DNA from: Marthasterias glacialis | Taxonomy: Eukaryota > Echinodermata > Asteroidea > Forcipulatida > Asteriidae | Direction: 5' to 3' | Length of the DNA: 64,000 bases | NCBI GenBank assembly: GCA_911728455.2 | Contig: OU452229.1 | Span: 8,050,811 to 8,114,810 of the forward strand | Shown: one piece after another, positions 58,346 to 64,000 of the stretch | Numbering within the stretch: position 1 is the first letter of the stretch | Layout: every line of letters starts with the position of its first letter | Program-made: the position numbers and the translations under genes | Notes under the pieces: generated by a model | Database searches by the model: none | Seen by the model: the letters and a program-made list of their open reading frames with translations, nothing else | What the model was told of the DNA's origin: nothing

Positions 58346-59205
58346 CCAGTTTCAAGGCAATCAGCTTTTGGGCTTTACACATCAATGTAACCAGTATGGT
58401 GAGCTGTAGAAGATTAATGCTTTTATTAATATTTTTTCAAGGTACAGTACGGCCCGAAAGAAAGTAGTCTCCACGCTATAAAATTTACACAGTAAAATAG
58501 TTTAGCCGCTTAGCGTGTGGGTTCTATCGCGCTATGTGCTAATGGCAAAGAAATCCGTAAACAGCCGTCGAAATCCTGTCGCGCGGAGGGAACACTCTCC
58601 GTGCATTAAACTTCACATATTAAATACCTTTGTGTGTGCGATAAACTCTACGCGATAACCCACTTTCTATGCGCAACCATTCTCTTCGCAAGAAAGCTCG
58701 AGACTTGATAAAGTTCATTGTTGTATACCGCCTGTCCCAGTGCGGATCCGAAAGCAACAACAGTAAGCGACAGAGTCCGTCTTTGGAAGAAATCCGCTTC
58801 TTTATTTGGCGGAAAAAACAAGTCCTAAAAGCCAGCGGCATCACAAAGGAAATGTTGCTTGGAGTTGGATCCTGTTAAACAGTTTGCCTCAACGGGGTTT
58901 TAACCACAGAGCTGTCACAACAGTCACTTTAGGAAGACGGCTTTGAAAAAATAAAATGGACGTCAAATTAACAGAGAATAGTTTGCTTCAACTGTTGAAA
59001 AAAAATAAATATATAAAATAAAAATAAACCCTAAGTAGTGTCACAAGTCCCAAAATGTAATACACATCAATATAAACTATGGTACTAGCCTACATCCATT
59101 TTAATAATTGTTTTAATCTAGATTCCTCAAGCAAGTAACAGTAGACATTTTTTGTTATTGAACCGAAACTTCGAAGTTATGACATCAAATTATACATTAT
59201 GAAAC

Positions 59206-59330
59206 TACTTGAACAGTGTTCGAAACGTTGAGACTATTATTTTTCCAATTCCGCTTCTTCTCAGAACCACCACTTCTCCAGATTTTACCCTCATGATAGT
59301 CCCTGGCAAGCTAATTTCGTATTAATTGAG
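59206..59330 (+). repeat. Degenerate relative of the 47.6-kb palindrome arm
   Basis: GAACAGTGTTCGAAACGTTG, then CTTCTTCTCAGAACC and CTGGCAAGCTAA, parallel GAACAGTATAC/GTTCGAAACGTCG, CTCTTTTCAGAGCC and CCCGCAAGCTTA of the 47.6-kb arm. The CUGANGA half is gone. Confidence 0.6.
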
Positions 59331-60167
59331 GGTTTTAGTTAAAATAGCTTATTTCAATGGCCCGAACAACAGAATGATGTTTTGACCTACAACATTAATT
59401 TCTGAAATATGACTAACAATTGTTAGAAATAGTAGATACTGTGAACATCATTTTAACTTTTCCATCTTTCAACTTGAATTTTGAGTATTTTTTTCCTTTA
59501 CAATCCACTGCACTTTGTAAATATTATAAGTGACGATTTTGATTTAACATGGAGCTGTCTATCACTCTCAGGAAGGGTATGCTTTTCCAGTCTGGATAAA
59601 TGAATTCCGACATAAGCATTTTTTTCAAAAATGTTAAGTACTTGAAATTAAAGTCTGGGCAAAATTTGCTTCACGATAATTCTTTATATTATCTGTGTGT
59701 ATTGTTGAGTCTTGTAAAAAATGTAAAGGGAAACTGTTCAGTGATTTGAACCGACAACAACACTCCTTATGGAAAAGGTGTTGTAAAAACAAAATCATTT
59801 GCGTTAAAATATGACACGAGTAAAGATAGACCTGCATTGTTGAAGTAATACATTCCTTAAAAAATATTTGTTAGTTTTGTTTAAAACGCAATGATATTCT
59901 GAAGTGGAGCAATTAAAACCCTCTTCTTTTTTTTAGGAAGACATTTGAATACTTTTTCACCCCACGCATTTCCCCGACATTTTATTTTTTTTATATTTTT
60001 ATTTATTCGCTTTAAACACAGTTATTGCAAAGGTAAAAAAATGCATTATTGACAGATAGACTCAAATCTAATTAACATATTAAAAAAAATAACCAGGAAG
60101 TATAAAAAGCAAGATTATCTTAATGAGAAAACAAAAATTGATACCAAAAAGATACATGTAGGGGCAG

Positions 60168-60845
60168 GTGAACAGTTCAGGGGTAGAAGGGAGGGTCAGG
60201 AAAGGGGTGGGATGGGACGGGTTTAAAGGGCAGGCATGTGAGACCTTCGCATTAACGCGGAAATCCGCGTTTCTTTATTTTACCATTCCGCGTTTTTCTT
60301 GCGGGCTTCGCTTTTTTCCAGTCTCCACGGTGAATAGCCGGTCCACGTTTTTTTTTGAAAGTCCAACATCGATCATCAAGCAGCCAGTAATTCTACTGCA
60401 CAACACTCACACACAGAGAGGAAGAGACCTGACATCGGGCAGCACTTTAACTGAGATGATGATTTAGACACGTGAGTCGGGGGCTAGACACAGTAAAATG
60501 CTCCGCGTTAGTCTTTGATTGAAGCCGTTGTCCATTTTTCGTTAAGCGCGATGTCCCCATCATTATACTTATGCATGTCGTTGTCCCGTTCCAACAAGAC
60601 TAAAACTGTATTAAAAAGCCAACGCCTTGAGCCAAGACTACGCGCACACAGTCTTTCACTTGTGTGTGGTACCTGACAACCAAGATAGCGTGCACTGCAT
60701 AGACCGTACTTTTGTCGAGCGGCGGGGAACGGCATTAAATATCGAAGCAAGGGAGGCAGTCTCCCCATGCACAAGCTAGCGTATAGGGCTGATACACGGG
60801 AATTACCGGCCAATAAGCAGAAATTACGGCCGATACGCCAACAAA
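60168..60845. other. Stretch with CGCG palindromes, no gene
   Basis: It holds ACGCGGAAATCCGCGT (60255) and a GC-richer patch to 60830. Open frames on both strands lack recognisable domains. Confidence 0.35.
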
Positions 60846-60847
60846 AA

Positions 60848-60942
60848 ATATATATATATATATATATAAAACTAGTAGGGTTGATGGCCTTAGCTTTCGA
60901 TCCAAACCGGACCTTCGTCAGAGGCAAAAACAAGTTTCCATA

Positions 60943-60963
<21 letters not shown>
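60848..60963. repeat. Two (TA)n microsatellites flanking a ribozyme-like unit
   Basis: (TA)n runs at about 60848-60867 and 60941-60963 bracket a 70-bp unit containing hammerhead-like motif D. Confidence 0.9.
60887..60925 (-). ncRNA. Hammerhead-ribozyme-like motif, copy D
   Basis: Read on the minus strand: stem I GCCU/AGGC; core CUGACGA (60921-60915); extra A; stem II GGUCC/GGAUC with loop GGUUU (one G-U pair); GAAA; then GCU and cleavage-type A. AGCU is self-complementary. It has the same layout as copies A and B with unrelated stem sequences. The motif is in sense with the host transcript only if the first exon lies further right. Confidence 0.5.
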
Positions 60964-60973
<10 letters not shown>

Positions 60974-61762
60974 TTAGATTTTAATATCGAATTCGGCTTA
61001 TGAAAAGTAGATTCAAGTGGGATTGGCTTGATAAAACATTTTGTCATAGAAAGTGGTTATAAAGGGCTTTAAATGCACCATAGAGATTGTATTTTGTACA
61101 TGTAATGTTTGATAGCAAAATGTTCAAAAGACCCCGAGATTCGGGTTTGCGCTACGCGCTTGCCAACTAAAAACAAATTTTCCTCTTTTTTTTCCACGGC
61201 CCGCTTACATGCCTGAAAGGGCGGGATGAGGGTAAGGGAGGGGAGGAGGGTCATGGTTGAATGAACAGGAAGGGATCAAGGAATAAGGAACAGTAAAAGT
61301 GTTTTAAAAAATGCAAAAAAAACCACTAAAAGTAAAACTAAGATTATTTCAAATTCTAAAAATACACCAAAAGTTAAAGAAAAAAAAACAAATCTGCTGA
61401 GCAAGAAAAAAGAATTAAATAATAAATAACACAGAAAACTGAGTTTTTAAATCCATTCGGAATAGCAAGGTAATAATAATAGTAAAGTGATTTATTATAT
61501 GTGCTTTGTCAAGCCAGCTAGGCCTCACAAAATGCCTTACAGTATTACCGGTATTACCCATGTGCGTCAGATCCTGCGCATTCCTTAAACCATCTCAACT
61601 CCTTTGGAGTATTCAGCACCGGCAGCCAAATCAGCGCACAGGTTGCTAATCACTCACATCAGCACTCTCTACCCCCGCAGGTACCCATTTACTCCTGGGT
61701 GATGAGAAGTAATTACAATAGTAAAGTGTCTTGCTCAAGCACACAAGAAAAATAAAAATAAA

Positions 61763-64000
61763 CTAGAACCGAAGTGTTTGTCCTTCGGACAAACACTCAG
61801 CTGTTCCGATTATTGTTTTTTAAGGTACTTGATTTGTAGTTCTTGAGATATCGTCAAGCTTCCGGTTGACCCTAAATTTAAGACCAACATGCCGTCACGG
61901 TATCCCGAGGGTAATGTTGAATTTTCAAGGACTATATAATCGAAAAGATTTTTAAAATTGGCTGTGTACTTCTTAAGTCATGGTTCAACTTCCGGTTTAC
62001 CCGGATGTTAAGGTCAACCCGAGGTCACGTCGACCCGAAGCTCATCTTTAATGCCCAATGACTATAATGACCGAAAAAAGTTTGAAAATCGGTTGTGCCC
62101 TTCTTCAGATATAGCGATATGAAGAGTTGCTTATTAAATATTCACGCGACAGTCACGAGACTAATTAGTTTCTTAAGATAGTGAGGCCAAAAGATGCACC
62201 AGTAAAGCTAAAGTGATCATTGCCACCATTACGCTTATGAAGTATCATAAGCGTACATGGTTATATTCCAGTCGCGGTAAATTTCGATCTAGTGCAGTAC
62301 ATACGCACTTATAGCTATGGTGTTGACTGAGTTACCAATTAACATTTAATTACTGGAGAAACACACTGCACTATAATTAATGTCAGTCTGAAATGACTTG
62401 TATTGTTCTCTCTGTTTTCAAATTGATTTGAGCTAAATAGGGAACCTAAAATTGCATTCATTTTGAAAAATGTGTTCAAAAATGTCCAAATCTGGACACT
62501 TTTAAAACCTATGCCTTTTGTACATAGATTAAAAGCCCCGTTAAAATGATGTCATAATGACGTGACGGTAAATGTTAGACCAGAAATCACATGTACAATA
62601 TAGGACAAGTCTATAACTGAAAAAGTTTGAGGATCGGTTGTGCTCTTCTTCAGATAAAGCAATATGAAGAGTTGCTTATTAAATATTCACGCGACAGTCA
62701 CTTGAGTAATTAGTTTCTTAAGCTAGTGAGGCCAAAAGATGCACCAGCAAAGCTAAAGTGATCATTGCCGCCATTACGCCCATGCAGTATTATGAGCCTA
62801 TGAAAATATTTAGGTTACGGTAAATTTCGATCTAGTGCAGTACATACGCCATTATAGCTATGGTGTTGACTGAATTACCAATTAACAGTTAATTACTGAA
62901 GAAACACACTGCACCAAGATTAATGTCAGTCTGAAATGACTTGTATTGTTCTCTCTGTTTTCAAATTGATTTGAGCTAAATAGGGAACCTAAAATTGCAT
63001 TCATTTTGAAAAATGTGTTCAAAAATGTCCAAATCTGGACACTTTTAAAACCTATGCCTTTTGTACATAGATTAAAAGCCCCGTTAAAATGATGTCATAA
63101 TGACGTGACGGTAAATGTTAGACCAGAAATCACATGTACAATATAGGACAAGTCTATAACTGAAAAAGTTTGAGGATCAGACGTATACCTTTTGAGATAT
63201 GACGGACACAAACTTGACTAATTAAATATTCACGCGACGATAACGGTCATCCCTGATGACGTCACGAAGAAAAAAATATGTTTTTCATACTAACAAATTT
63301 TATAAGCTACAAGATGGTATGTAACTTATGACCATCCAATGCCTTTTAAAGAAAACCCTATCAAAACGCACGTTGCATGTATCGTTCGTACACATACAGA
63401 ATGGGCTATACACTAACTATAGGTACTCTCTCGGTTACGATTCAAATATCAAGGAAATCTCCAATGCATTGCCGTGATTGCGCAATCAAAACAGCTAGCC
63501 ATGGTGTCCGCTTTGTCACTTAATCGTTAAATTATCCTGGATATTGTACTTTTATTAGTTTTTAATGACCTGGAACATCTCTTATAATAAGCGTTTAACT
63601 TTCCAAAACATCTTATGTAATTTAGGAAACTAACAATTAACTTATTTAGAAAATACTGTGTTAAAAACTTTCCAAACCTGGACACTTTTTGAGCCATGCC
63701 TTTTGTACATAGATTAAAAGCCGCATTATAAATGATGTCATGATGACGTGACGGGAAATGTTAGACCAGAAATTACATCTACAATATAGGACAAGTCTAT
63801 AACTGAAAAAAGTTTGAGGATCGGATGTATACTTCTTGAGATATGGTAGTAACAAGATTGCCTAATTAAATATTCATGTCATTAAAACTTTTCTAATTAT
63901 TTAACTAATTTTAACAAAATCACATTTAGTCACAACTTTATGTACTATGCTTCAATTTGGTATATGATTTGAGTCTCTCATATTTACCAATTTTCAGATT
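61763..64000 (-). mobile_element. Helitron-like 3' end, copy 2, with tandem array
   Basis: On the minus strand a hairpin of 10-11 bp (61773-61797, loop of 3 nt) is followed by 7 nt, then CTAG and T. This is the same terminal grammar as copy 1 at 1738. The body consists of related modules (TTTGAGGATCGG, CTTCTTGAGATAT, AAATATTCACGCGA). The right end is not within the window. Confidence 0.55.
62063..63240. repeat. About 545-bp tandem repeat, 2 units plus partials
   Basis: GAAGAGTTGCTTATTAAATA occurs at 62121 and 62666. ACGTGACGGTAAATGTTAGA occurs at both matching offsets, and a diverged third copy is at 63744. The two main units are nearly identical over GTCAGTCTGAAATGACTTGT through TATAGGACAAGTCTATAACT. 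Confidence 0.93.

Noticed and set aside
58620-58878. Upstream N-terminal exon of WDR60
   Set aside because: Neither strand gives the expected charged N-terminus with a donor leaving 1 nt, so the first exon(s) are probably outside the window.
61773-61797. Rho-independent terminator hairpin
   Set aside because: There is no U tract, the genome is animal, and the hairpin plus CTAG arrangement fits a Helitron end.

Overview
This is a repeat-rich, AT-rich, intron-dense animal genome window. The evidence is a single split gene on the minus strand with consensus GT/AG introns, a tRNA-derived SINE family, a THAP/YqaJ two-gene DNA transposon, TTAA-flanked elements, Helitron-like ends and Penelope-type debris. 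This mix suggests a marine invertebrate, possibly a deuterostome such as an echinoderm or hemichordate. The lineage call is inference; only 'animal' is well supported.

Host gene. One gene runs through the whole window on the minus strand. I recovered 22 coding exons between 57792 and 880. All 21 junctions keep the reading frame, giving about 735 contiguous codons. The protein is the dynein-2 intermediate chain WDR60/DYNC2I1, a ciliary intraflagellar-transport motor subunit. In order it shows a charged N-terminal region (e1-e2), an acidic patch (e3-e4), a linker that in this family carries light-chain contacts (e5-e8), and a WD-repeat domain (e9-e22). The start codon lies to the right of the window and the last C-terminal exon(s) to the left.

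Introns. Everything else is intronic. The 10-kb intron between e8 and e9 holds a decayed ISL2EU-type transposon (about 25570-33298) with a THAP/DDE transposase on the plus strand and a convergent SWIM/YqaJ nuclease on the minus strand. Both genes are broken. A foldback element and a SINE sit in the spacer between them. Other introns hold three TTAA-flanked elements (3802-4081, 8845-9662, 51678-52523), two 0.8-kb TIR elements (1995-2793, 14590-15369), and two Helitron-like 3' ends (1738, 61763), the second followed by an array of about 545-bp units. They also hold four SINE copies, LINE and Penelope-like reverse-transcriptase fragments, and a 550-bp purine/pyrimidine tract beside a 25-nt microexon.

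Most interesting. Three motifs (7401-7444; both arms of a perfect 274-bp palindrome at 47488-47761; minus strand 60887-60925) share a compact hammerhead-ribozyme-like layout. Stem I is followed by CUGANGA, one extra nucleotide, stem II, GAAA, a self-complementary four-base segment (ACGU or AGCU) that could form stem III only in a dimer, then the cleavage nucleotide and stem I. The stem sequences differ between motifs while the pairing is kept. Dimer-forming hammerheads are known from Penelope-like retroelements, and a Penelope-like reverse-transcriptase remnant is present at 54471-54870.
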